Shown in pieces: positions 34,560-42,164 of a DNA stretch of 48,905 bases. The stretch is from assembly GCA_038209555.1 (NCBI GenBank), contig JBBQXP010000005.1:1-48905 (forward strand), read 5' to 3'. Below the pieces are notes generated by a model that worked only from the letters and a program-made list of their open reading frames with translations, was not told where the DNA came from and did not search any database. The DNA is from DASQGA01 sp038209555. Lineage in GTDB: Bacteria > Actinomycetota > Thermoleophilia > Gaiellales > Gaiellaceae. How positions within the stretch are numbered: position 1 is the stretch's first letter; every line of letters begins with the position of its first letter. The position numbers and the translations under genes were made by a program.

Positions 34560-35402
34560 ATGGATTTTGGGCCGCTCCCCGACTGGTTCGACCGGGTTTT
34601 CTGGGCCGCTGTGGTTGCCGCCGTCGGCTTCGCCCTCTCCCGCCTCCTCAACGTACTCGTGCACCGCTGGGCCTCCGGGAGCCCGAGCGACACGGCCGAC
34701 CTCGTGCGCCTTCGGCGCCGCGAGACGGCGTTCGCCCTACTCGCAACGATTATTCGCTACGTCTTCTTCGTCGCCGCCGCGGGCATCCTCGTCACGATCC
34801 TCGTGCGGGACCGCGTCTCGGCTGCGGCCGGCGCGACACTGATCATCCTGATCATCGCGTTCTCGGCGCAGAGGCTCTTGACCGACATCATCGCGGGCTT
34901 CTTCATCCTCTTCGAGAACCAGTACGGAGTCGGTGACTTCATCGAGGTCGAGCCCTCGAAGTACTCGGGCGTCGTCGAGGCGGTAGGGCTCCGGACGACG
35001 GTCATGCGCGACCTGAACGGCGACACGTACTTCATCCCGAACGGCCAGATCATCGCCGTGAAGCGAAGCAGGCGGCGGTATCGCACCTTCATCGTCGAAC
35101 TCCTCACGCGCGACCGAGATCACGCCCGGGACGTGGTGAGGCAGATCTCAGGGCTCGCTCCGATCGGCGGCGCCCGGTTCCTGCGCCCCCCCGAGGTTGC
35201 GGACGAGCAGGAGCTCGACGAGGGGCTCTGGCGGATCAGCGTCCAGGCAGACGTGCCCCCGAGCATGGAATGGCTCGCGGAGCGCTACCTCGTCGACTCC
35301 CTGAAGAACCGGCTCGACGGCGACCTGGTCACCGAGCCGACCGCGATGGCGCTCGACGACTCGGCCGTGCAGCGCTACCGCAGAACGGTCTTGATTCGGT
35401 AA
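34560..35402 (+). CDS. MscS-family mechanosensitive ion channel
   Basis: Small-conductance channel protein, 280 residues, with three N-terminal membrane helices (about residues 12-32, 55-80 and 85-110) and the pore helix/beta domain AFSAQRLLTDIIAGFFILFE followed by QYGVGDFIEVEPSKYSGVVE, the MscS signature. PNGQIIAVKRSRRRYRTFIV leads into the C-terminal domain. Likely acts as an osmotic safety valve in the plasma membrane. Divergent from the riboswitch-controlled operon, with about 60 bases between it and the riboswitch. Confidence 0.92.
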   Translation: MDFGPLPDWFDRVFWAAVVAAVGFALSRLLNVLVHRWASGSPSDTADLVRLRRRETAFALLATIIRYVFFVAAAGILVTILVRDRVSAAAGATLIILIIAFSAQRLLTDIIAGFFILFENQYGVGDFIEVEPSKYSGVVEAVGLRTTVMRDLNGDTYFIPNGQIIAVKRSRRRYRTFIVELLTRDRDHARDVVRQISGLAPIGGARFLRPPEVADEQELDEGLWRISVQADVPPSMEWLAERYLVDSLKNRLDGDLVTEPTAMALDDSAVQRYRRTVLIR

Positions 35403-35415
35403 CGAGGGAGGGGTG

Positions 35416-35595
35416 ATGGGAGCCAACGACGACGAGCTGACCCGGGAGATCGAGGAGGCCGAGAAGCGGGCCGACGACGCGCGAAAGCGAGCCGACGAGG
35501 CGGCAGCGCTCGAGGCCGAGCACGCCCCGGCGGAGGACTACGGCGAGGCGCCGGAGCAGGACGAGGAGCAGCCGACCCCGCCCGCACAGCAGTAG
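35416..35595 (+). CDS. small acidic coiled-coil hypothetical protein
   Basis: Highly charged protein of 59 residues from ATG 35416. NDDELTREIEEAEKRADDAR forms a helix or coiled coil; the tail is rich in Glu, Pro and Gln. A purine-rich GAGGGAGGGG sequence precedes it, 14 bases after the mscS stop, so it is probably cotranscribed. No recognisable domain. Its end lies six bases from the convergent ilvD gene. Confidence 0.6.
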   Translation: MGANDDELTREIEEAEKRADDARKRADEAAALEAEHAPAEDYGEAPEQDEEQPTPPAQQ

Positions 35596-35601
35596 CGAGG
35601 C

Positions 35602-37311
35602 TTACGAACCCGGTGGGCGCGTGATCGCGCCCTCGCTTGCCGACGACACCTCCGCCGCGTACTTGGCGAAGACGCCCCGTGTGTACCGGGCCGGCGGTGG
35701 CTTCCAGCCTGCGAGACGCGCCTCGAGCTCGTCCTCGGAGAGCTCGACCCGGAGCTCGCGGCCCTCGACGTCGACCACGACCGTGTCACCGTCGTGGAGT
35801 GCTGCCAACGGGCCGCCTCGAACCGCCTCTGGCGCCACGTGGCCGACCATGAGCCCGTGCGTGGCGCCCGAGAACCGCCCGTCGGTGACGAGGGCGACCG
35901 AATCGCCTAGACCCTCGCCGACGAGCGCTGCCGTGACGTGGAGCATCTCCCGCATGCCGGGGCCTCCCGCTGGGCCCTCGTAGCGGATCACGACCACGTC
36001 GCCCGCCTCGATGCTCCTCGCCTTCACAGCGGCGAAGCAGTCTTCCTCGGAGTCGAAGACCCGCGCCGGCCCCCGATGAAGCAGCCGCTCGTGGCCGGCG
36101 AGCTTCACCACCGACCCCTCGGGTGCGAGATTGCCGCGCAGGATCGCGAGGCCGCCCGTCGTCTTGATCGGCTCCTCGATAGGAACGACCACCTCCTGGC
36201 CTGGATTCTCGACGACCGCGGTCGCGACCTCGCCGAGCGAGCGGCCGTCGACGTTCGGTGCGTCCGCATGCACGAGATCCCGCTTCAGGAGCTCGCGGGC
36301 GACGAGTGCGACGCCGCCCGCCGCGTGCATGTCGGTGGCGACGAATCTGCCCCCCGGCTTGAGGCTCGCGACGATCGGAGTCCTGGCGGCGATGCGGTCG
36401 AAGTCCTCCAGCTCGAAGGGGATGTCCAGCTCCCTGGCGATGGCGAGCAGGTGGAGGACACCGTTCGTGGAGCCACCCGTCGCGACGATCGATGCCGCAG
36501 CGTTCTCGAGCGCCTCACGGGTGACGATCGAGGAGGGGCGGACGTCGTCCCGGACGAGGCTCATCGCAAGCCGGCCCGTCTCGGCTGCGGCTTCCTGCTT
36601 CGCGGGGTCGAGGGCCGGAATGCCGTTCAGGCCGGCGGGGCTGATCCCGAGGAAGTCGAGCGCCGTCGACATGGTGTTCGCCGTGAACTGGCCGCCGCAC
36701 GCACCCGCCCCGGGGCAGGCTGCGCCTTCGAGCTCGTGGACGTCGGCGCCGGTCATCTTCCCGACCGCGTGGGCCCCGACCGCCTCGAAGACGTCCTGGA
36801 TCGTGACGTCCCGCCCGCGAAAGCGGCCCGGCGCGATCGAGCCGTTATAGAGGACGAGCCCGGGAAGGTCGAGCCGTGCTAGCGCCATGACGGCGGCGGG
36901 GATCGTCTTGTCGCAGCCGACCAGGCAGACGAGCCCGTCGAAAAGGTGCCCGCGCGCCACGAGCTCGATCGAGTCCGCGATCACCTCGCGCGAGACGAGA
37001 GAGGCGCGCATGCCCTCGGTCCCCATCGAGACGCCGTCAGAGACCGAGATCGTGTTGAACTCGACGGGCATCCCCCCCGCCTCGCGAATCCCGCGCTTCA
37101 CGTCCTGGGCTAGCTCCCGCTGGTTCCAGTTGCACGGCATCGTCTCGATCCAGGTCGTCGCGACACCGACGAGCGGGCGGGAGAGGTCGTCGTCGGTGAA
37201 CCCGATCCCCTTGAGCATCGCCCGGGCGGGAGAGCGGTCAGGCCCGTCCGTGAGCGCGGCGCTGTGGCGCTTGGCCGGATCGGATGGGCGGTCGTACGGG
37301 TTCTCGCTCAA
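35602..37311 (-). CDS. ilvD: dihydroxy-acid dehydratase
   Basis: Fe-S enzyme of 569 residues, full length. It dehydrates 2,3-dihydroxyisovalerate and its methylvalerate homologue in valine and isoleucine synthesis. Cluster ligand motifs are PCNWNQRELA, CLVGCDKTIPAAVM and CPGAGACGGQFTANTM. The C-terminal TDGRFSGATHGLMVGHVAPE is diagnostic. ATG overlaps the thrB stop (ATGA), which joins it to the threonine genes. It is the last gene of the long minus-strand unit. Confidence 0.96.
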   Translation of the reverse strand: MSENPYDRPSDPAKRHSAALTDGPDRSPARAMLKGIGFTDDDLSRPLVGVATTWIETMPCNWNQRELAQDVKRGIREAGGMPVEFNTISVSDGVSMGTEGMRASLVSREVIADSIELVARGHLFDGLVCLVGCDKTIPAAVMALARLDLPGLVLYNGSIAPGRFRGRDVTIQDVFEAVGAHAVGKMTGADVHELEGAACPGAGACGGQFTANTMSTALDFLGISPAGLNGIPALDPAKQEAAAETGRLAMSLVRDDVRPSSIVTREALENAAASIVATGGSTNGVLHLLAIARELDIPFELEDFDRIAARTPIVASLKPGGRFVATDMHAAGGVALVARELLKRDLVHADAPNVDGRSLGEVATAVVENPGQEVVVPIEEPIKTTGGLAILRGNLAPEGSVVKLAGHERLLHRGPARVFDSEEDCFAAVKARSIEAGDVVVIRYEGPAGGPGMREMLHVTAALVGEGLGDSVALVTDGRFSGATHGLMVGHVAPEAVRGGPLAALHDGDTVVVDVEGRELRVELSEDELEARLAGWKPPPARYTRGVFAKYAAEVSSASEGAITRPPGS

Positions 37312-38126
37312 AAGCTGCCTGCCCCCTCTGCAGCGACGCCCAGCGGCATCACATCGGTCTCAGGGAAGCGTGCTCGAAGCTCCGCCTCGCACCCCTTCGC
37401 GTCTTCGCGGCGCGCCCAGACGACGACAGAGGGGCCGGAACCGGAAAGCGAGACGCCGAGTGCCCCGCTCGGGAGCCGTTCGCGAACGGCTGTGAGGAGG
37501 GGAGCGCGGGCGACCCGGTAGGGCTCGTGGATCCGATCGGCGAGCGAGGCCGCGAGCAGGTCGGCCGAGCCGGACGCGAGAGCAGCGCCGAGCAGTGCGG
37601 CGCGGCCAACGGTGAAAGCGGCGTCGCGATGTGGAATAGTGCTCGGAAGGCTGGTTCGAGCCGTGGACGTGGCGAGCGTCTCCTCGGGGACGACCGCGAT
37701 CGGGACCGCCGGAACGTCGTCGGCGATCCGCGCGATGCGCCCGGACCACGTGAGGCACACGCCACCCGCCAGCGCCGCGGCGAGGTTGTCCGGGTGGCCT
37801 TCGAGCTTCATCCCGACCGCGAGCAGCTCCTCGGGGTCGGGCTCGCGTCCCATCGCCAGCATTCCAGCCACGAGGCCGAGCGCAATCACGGAGGCGCTCG
37901 AGCCGAGCCCGCGCTCACGGGGGATTCGCGTGGTGAAGTCGAACGCCCAGCTCTCTGCAGGGGTCACGCGGGCGAAGGCGCGGACACCGAGATGGCCAAA
38001 GTCGGGCGCGGCGCCGTTCGCCTCTGAGATCTCGAGCTCGTTCCAGAGGTCGAAGGCGACCGCGGCCGCGTCGAACCCGGGCCCCACGTTCGCGGTCGAT
38101 GCGGGGGCGCGCACGCGGATGCTCAT
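37308..38126 (-). CDS. thrB: homoserine kinase
   Basis: GHMP kinase of 272 residues phosphorylating homoserine. RVRAPASTANVGPGFDAAAV is the N-terminal substrate motif, PRERGLGSSASVIALGLVAG the ATP loop, and GVSLSGSGPSVVVW the C-terminal GHMP motif. The start codon lies in the 3' arm of a 13-base-pair hairpin, which may limit translation. Follows thrC after 136 structured bases and overlaps ilvD. Confidence 0.95.
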   Translation of the reverse strand: MSIRVRAPASTANVGPGFDAAAVAFDLWNELEISEANGAAPDFGHLGVRAFARVTPAESWAFDFTTRIPRERGLGSSASVIALGLVAGMLAMGREPDPEELLAVGMKLEGHPDNLAAALAGGVCLTWSGRIARIADDVPAVPIAVVPEETLATSTARTSLPSTIPHRDAAFTVGRAALLGAALASGSADLLAASLADRIHEPYRVARAPLLTAVRERLPSGALGVSLSGSGPSVVVWARREDAKGCEAELRARFPETDVMPLGVAAEGAGSF

Positions 38127-38149
38127 AGGCCGACCTTCGGCCTATGAGC
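38121..38149 (-). promoter_or_regulatory. perfect hairpin enclosing the thrB start codon
   Basis: Arms of 13 bases, GCTCATAGGCCGA and TCGGCCTATGAGC, are perfectly complementary with a three-base loop. On the thrB mRNA the loop and its 5' flank give GAAGG, a Shine-Dalgarno-like sequence, and the ATG (38126-38124) is paired in the 3' arm. It may act as a translational gate or RNA-processing site. No T-tract follows, so a simple terminator is less likely. Confidence 0.55.
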
Positions 38150-38206
38150 GTGTGGAGGGGGTGTGGGGGAACCGGGAGGTTTCTCCACCTCGGACTGTAA
38201 GAAGGG

Positions 38207-38247
38207 GGCTCGCGGGGGAAACATGGTTACCCCCGCGGGAGCGAGCC
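38207..38247 (-). promoter_or_regulatory. stable GC-rich stem-loop between thrC and thrB
   Basis: CGCGGGGG at 38211-38218 pairs with CCCCCGCG at 38230-38237. Inside the loop AAC and GTT pair further, and GGCTCG/CGAGCC can extend the base as an alternative pairing. It starts 16 bases after the thrC stop. It could be a partial terminator or a 3'-end stabiliser that lowers thrB-ilvD expression relative to hom-thrC. Confidence 0.4.
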
Positions 38248-38262
38248 GGAGGCGAGCGACGC

Positions 38263-39246
38263 TCATGCCGCAGCCTCGGCGATCGAGCTGACGTCAGCAT
38301 GGACGGCCGTGGCGGCCGGAGACTCCCGAGCGGCGGTCTCCGGGTCCTTCAAGCCGTGGCCCGTGATCACACACACGACTCGCGTGCCCGGCGCGAGCCC
38401 GGACGCCTCGACTCCGGCGAGGGCGGCAGCCGAGGCCGGCTCGCAAAAGACACCCTCCTCGCGCGCGAGGAAGCGCCAGGCGGCGAGGATCTCGTCGTCG
38501 GAGACGGTGACCACGCTTCCCTTCGAGCGCTCGATCGCCTCGGCCACGCCGGCAGCGTGAACCGGCTCCCTGATACGGATCGCGGAGGCTACGGTCTGCG
38601 CTCGATCGCCGGACTGGACGGCAAGAAGCCTGGGCTCGCCTCCTCCCCACTCGGCAAAGCCCTTTGCGTAGGCACACGTGTTCCCGCCGCCGCCGTAGGG
38701 GAGCGCGAGCACGTCGGGTGGCCCGCCGAGCTCTTCCGCGATCTCAAAGGCTGCCGTCTTCTGGCCCTCGAGGCGATGTGGGTTCAGTGAGTTCACGAGC
38801 ACGTGCGTGCCCCGCCCAGCGAGCTCACGGGCCGAATCGAGAGCTTCGTCGAAGGAGCCCTGCACCTCGAGCAGCCTTGCACCCAGCGCCCGCGCTTGCG
38901 CCAGCTTTCCCGATGCGACGGCCCCGGCGGGCTGGAGGACGACCGCGGAGAGCCCCGCCCGGGCCGCGTAGGCAGCGGCGGACGCGGCTGTGTTCCCGGT
39001 CGAGGCGCAGACGACCGCGTCCGCGCCTTCCTCCAGGGCTTTCGCGATTGCGATCGCCATGCCGCGATCCTTGAAGGAGCCGGTCGGGTTCGCGCCCTCC
39101 CACTTGAGACGGATGTCGAGCCCCAGCCGTTCCGAGAGCCGGGGCGCCGGCAGAAGCGGTGTCGAGCCCTCCCCGAGCGACACGAGCGGAGTCGAGTCGG
39201 AGAGCGGCAGCCGGTCGCGATATCGATCGGAGAGGGGAAGCGTCAA
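38263..39246 (-). CDS. thrC: threonine synthase
   Basis: Fold-type II PLP enzyme of 327 residues, without the zinc ribbon found in its paralogue. PLP Lys in TGSFKDRGMAIA, phosphate-binding ASTGNTAASAAAYAARAG, VNSLNPHRLEGQKTAAFEI and VITGHGLKDPET. Converts O-phosphohomoserine to threonine. It lies 18 bases after hom and before thrB, so the complete hom-thrC-thrB set is in order on the minus strand. This context makes it the housekeeping threonine synthase. Confidence 0.94.
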   Translation of the reverse strand: MTLPLSDRYRDRLPLSDSTPLVSLGEGSTPLLPAPRLSERLGLDIRLKWEGANPTGSFKDRGMAIAIAKALEEGADAVVCASTGNTAASAAAYAARAGLSAVVLQPAGAVASGKLAQARALGARLLEVQGSFDEALDSARELAGRGTHVLVNSLNPHRLEGQKTAAFEIAEELGGPPDVLALPYGGGGNTCAYAKGFAEWGGGEPRLLAVQSGDRAQTVASAIRIREPVHAAGVAEAIERSKGSVVTVSDDEILAAWRFLAREEGVFCEPASAAALAGVEASGLAPGTRVVCVITGHGLKDPETAARESPAATAVHADVSSIAEAAA

Positions 39247-39264
39247 CGCGCTTGCAGACTAGAC

Positions 39265-40551
39265 CTAGACGCCCCGGTCGGAAATCACGCGCATCGCCTC
39301 GGGCTGGCCCTGCACCTCGTCGAGCGCCGCCACATCGGCGAGCGCGGCAGACACGCTTCCGCCGGGGGCCTCGTGCGTGACGATGTCGAGTACGGCGCCG
39401 TCGTCCAGGAGGTGCTGTGTGAGGCGGGCGATCGAGACTTGGTGAGCCGCGAGGCGCTCGGCGACGTGCGCCAGCACGCCCGGCCGGTCTGCGACCTCCA
39501 CCCTGACGTAGAACGCCGAACGGAGCTCTCCGGGCGGCAGCAGCTCGAGCTCGCGCCAGCAGGCGTCGTTTTGGAGGAAGCCCGTGCCGGTCGTGCCGAT
39601 GACACTGACCATGTCGGCTACGACGGCGGACGCCGTCTCGATGCCACCGGCCCCGGGGCCCTCGAGTGTGATCTCGCGGATGGCGTCGCCCTGGAGCATG
39701 ATCGCATTGAACGCCCCTTCGACAGCAGCGAGCGGATGGTGGCGGTCGATCAGCGCCGGATGGACGCGCACGTCGACGGTGCCGTCCACGAGGGTGGCGG
39801 CGCCGATGAGCCGGACGACGGTATCGAGGTCGCGCGCGGCCGTTACGTGCTCGGGTCTGATGCCCTCAATGCCCTCGTAGGCGACGTCGGCAAGCTCGAC
39901 TCGAGTGCCGAAGGCAACCGTGGCCAGGATCGCCATCTTCGCCGCGGCGTCCGCCCCGGAGACGTCTTCGGTCGGATCGGCCTCCGCGTACCCGAGTCGC
40001 TGTGCCTCGGCAAGCGCCTCGTCGTACGGGGCGCCGGACTCCATCTCGGTGAGGATGAAGTTGGTCGTCCCGTTCACGATTCCGAGGACACGGTGGACGT
40101 TAGAGACGACGAGCGACTCCCGGAGCACTTTGATCACCGGGATCGCAGCACAGACGGATGCCTCGAAGCGAAGCTGGACCCCGGCCTCGGACGCCGTGTG
40201 GAAGAGCTCCGCCCCGCGCCTGGCAACCAGTTGCTTGTTGGCCGAGACGACCGGCTTCCCGGAGCGCAGCAACGAGAGGACGTACTCCCCGGTGGGCTCG
40301 AGGCCGCCCATCACCTCGGCGACCACGGCGATCGAGTCATCCTCGAGCACGTCTTCGAACCGCGTCGTGAGGACGCCGGGTGAGGCGGTGAAGTCCCGCT
40401 CCTTCTCGAGATCGCGCACGAGCGCCCGCACCACGCGAAGCCGGTGCCCGGTGGCCCGTTCGATGTCGTCGGCGTTGTCCTCGAGGAGGCGGCTGACGGC
40501 GGCGCCGACCGTGCCGTAGCCGAGAAGCGCGACCGGTACGTCGACTGTCAT
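39265..40551 (-). CDS. hom: homoserine dehydrogenase
   Basis: Protein of 428 residues. NAD(P) motif VALLGYGTVGAAVSRLL, followed by the catalytic domain (VSANKQLVARRGAELF, GIVNGTTNFILTEM and the Lys-containing ADPTEDVSGADAAAKMAILA). A C-terminal ACT domain starts near AFYVRVEVADRPGVLAHVAE and probably mediates threonine feedback. Located 29 bases after ilvC and 18 before thrC, so it is likely cotranscribed with both. Confidence 0.95.
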   Translation of the reverse strand: MTVDVPVALLGYGTVGAAVSRLLEDNADDIERATGHRLRVVRALVRDLEKERDFTASPGVLTTRFEDVLEDDSIAVVAEVMGGLEPTGEYVLSLLRSGKPVVSANKQLVARRGAELFHTASEAGVQLRFEASVCAAIPVIKVLRESLVVSNVHRVLGIVNGTTNFILTEMESGAPYDEALAEAQRLGYAEADPTEDVSGADAAAKMAILATVAFGTRVELADVAYEGIEGIRPEHVTAARDLDTVVRLIGAATLVDGTVDVRVHPALIDRHHPLAAVEGAFNAIMLQGDAIREITLEGPGAGGIETASAVVADMVSVIGTTGTGFLQNDACWRELELLPPGELRSAFYVRVEVADRPGVLAHVAERLAAHQVSIARLTQHLLDDGAVLDIVTHEAPGGSVSAALADVAALDEVQGQPEAMRVISDRGV

Positions 40552-40580
40552 GTCAGTTTCCGCGAGCGAAGCGATGCGTG

Positions 40581-41594
40581 CTAGCCAACTTCCCGGGAAA
40601 ATGCGTCCGCATTTTTCCGGGGTAGCTGCATGAGGCTCCGGAGCTCGCGCCCGACCTCCTCGACCTGGTGAGCCGCGGCCTGCTTGCGCAGCTCCTGGAA
40701 GCGTGGGCGTCCGGCTTCCTCCTCCGCGATCAGCTCGCGGGCGAAGGAACCCGAGCGAATGTCCTCGAGGAGCTTTCGCATCGTGGCCCGCACGTGGTCG
40801 TCAACCACGACCGGACCGCGGGTCAGGTCGCCGTACTCGGCGACGTCGGAGATCGAGTAGCGCATATAGCTGAAACCGCCCTCGTAGATCAGGTCGACGA
40901 TCAGCTTCATCTCGTTGATGCACTCGTAGTAGGCGATCTCGGGCTGGTAGCCGGCCTCCACGAGCGTCTCGAACCCGGCCTGCATGAGGGCGGTGACGCC
41001 CCCACAGAGGACCGCCTGCTCGCCGAAGAGGTCGCTTTCGGTCTCCTCCGCAAATGTCGTCTCGAGCATCCCGGCGCGCCCGCAGCCGATCGCGGCGCCG
41101 TAGGCGAGCGCCAGATCGCGAGCGTTGCCACTCGCGTCCTGCGCGACCGCGATGAGCCCCGGCGTGCCGCCGCCTGCCTCGAACACCTCCCGGACACGGT
41201 GACCCGGCCCCTTCGGCGCGACCATGATCACGTCGTGGCCCTCCGCGGGCGCGATCTGGCCGAAGTGGATGTTGAACCCGTGCGCGAAGAGAATTGCGGC
41301 GCCCGGCTCGAGGTTTGGCTCGACCTCTGCCTCGAAGATGCCCTTCTGGACATGGTCCGGCACGAGAACGGCGACGAGCTGTGCGCCCCGGACGGCGTCG
41401 GCGATCTCGCGAGCCGTTAGCCCGGCGGCCTCAGCCTTTTCCCACGACTCGCTCCCGGCGCGCAGGCCGACCTCCACCTCCACGCCGGAGTCACGGAGGT
41501 TGAGGGCGTGCGCGTGCCCCTGACTTCCGTAGCCGACGACGGCCACCTTTCCCTCCAGCAGATCGAGGTTGCCTTCGCGGTAGACCTGTGCCAT
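40581..41594 (-). CDS. ilvC: ketol-acid reductoisomerase
   Basis: Class I KARI of 337 residues. Rossmann motif VAVVGYGSQGHAHALNLRDSG with the NADPH loop residues RAGSESWEK. MVAPKGPGHRVREVFEAGGG and the knotted C-terminal domain with the Mg Glu residues (EQAVLCGGVTALMQAGFETL, YYECINEMKLIVDLIYEGG). Isomerises and reduces acetolactate and acetohydroxybutyrate. Sits 57 bases after ilvN. The C-terminus is overlaid by a strong hairpin. Confidence 0.96.
   Translation of the reverse strand: MAQVYREGNLDLLEGKVAVVGYGSQGHAHALNLRDSGVEVEVGLRAGSESWEKAEAAGLTAREIADAVRGAQLVAVLVPDHVQKGIFEAEVEPNLEPGAAILFAHGFNIHFGQIAPAEGHDVIMVAPKGPGHRVREVFEAGGGTPGLIAVAQDASGNARDLALAYGAAIGCGRAGMLETTFAEETESDLFGEQAVLCGGVTALMQAGFETLVEAGYQPEIAYYECINEMKLIVDLIYEGGFSYMRYSISDVAEYGDLTRGPVVVDDHVRATMRKLLEDIRSGSFARELIAEEEAGRPRFQELRKQAAAHQVEEVGRELRSLMQLPRKNADAFSREVG
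40592..40621 (-). terminator. long hairpin in the 3' end of ilvC
   Basis: Fourteen-base arms, CCCGGGAAAATGCG (40592-40605) and CGCATTTTTCCGGG (40608-40621), are complementary except for one mismatch position (G-T/A-C depending on strand). They lie in the last codons of ilvC. A/T runs are inside the stem rather than after it. Possible partial terminator, pause or processing site before hom. Confidence 0.35.
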
Positions 41595-41651
41595 GAGAGT
41601 TCCTTTCGCCTAGATAGTTGGTCGGTGATTGGCGCGCACGCGGGGAATCAT

Positions 41652-42164
41652 CTAGCGGAGGACGTGCTGAGGTCGAGGGGTGCGGCGACTCGCTGCGCGC
41701 GGCAAGGCAATGCGGCCTGTGCGGACGAGCTCCTTGACCCCGTAGGGCCGGACGAGCTCCTCGAAGGAGTCGAGGACATCGGGCGGGCCGACCAGCTCGA
41801 AGATCATCGCCTCGGGGCCGAGGTCGGCCACGTGCGCCTTGAACGTGTCGGCAACCGCAAGCAACTCGGGCCGGCGCTCAGGCGTGACCGCCACCTTGAT
41901 CAGAGCCAGCTCACGCTCGACGGTCTCCCCCGGCTCGAGCTCGGAGACCCGGAGGACATTGACGAGCTTGTGCATCTGCTTCTCGATCTGCTCCAGCGAG
42001 TGCTGGTCGCACTCGACGCGCAGCGTGATCCGGGAGACGTCCGGCCGCTCGGTCGGCCCGACGGCGAGGCTCTCGATGTTGAACCCGCGACGAGCGAACA
42101 TGTTCGAGACCCGGGCGAGCGCGCCGGGCTTGTTCTCGAGGAGGACGGAGAGAGTATGTGTCAC
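41652..42164 (-). CDS. ilvN: acetolactate synthase small (regulatory) subunit
   Basis: Regulatory subunit of 170 residues. The N-terminal ACT domain starts HTLSVLLENKPGALARVSNM and is followed by FARRGFNIESLAVGPTE. The ACT_5 C-terminal domain includes KAHVADLGPEAMIFELVG. The conserved Asn/Gly at the valine site (NIESL) are present, so valine feedback is expected. The ATG overlaps the ilvB stop (ATGA). Confidence 0.95.
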   Translation of the reverse strand: MTHTLSVLLENKPGALARVSNMFARRGFNIESLAVGPTERPDVSRITLRVECDQHSLEQIEKQMHKLVNVLRVSELEPGETVERELALIKVAVTPERRPELLAVADTFKAHVADLGPEAMIFELVGPPDVLDSFEELVRPYGVKELVRTGRIALPRAASRRTPRPQHVLR

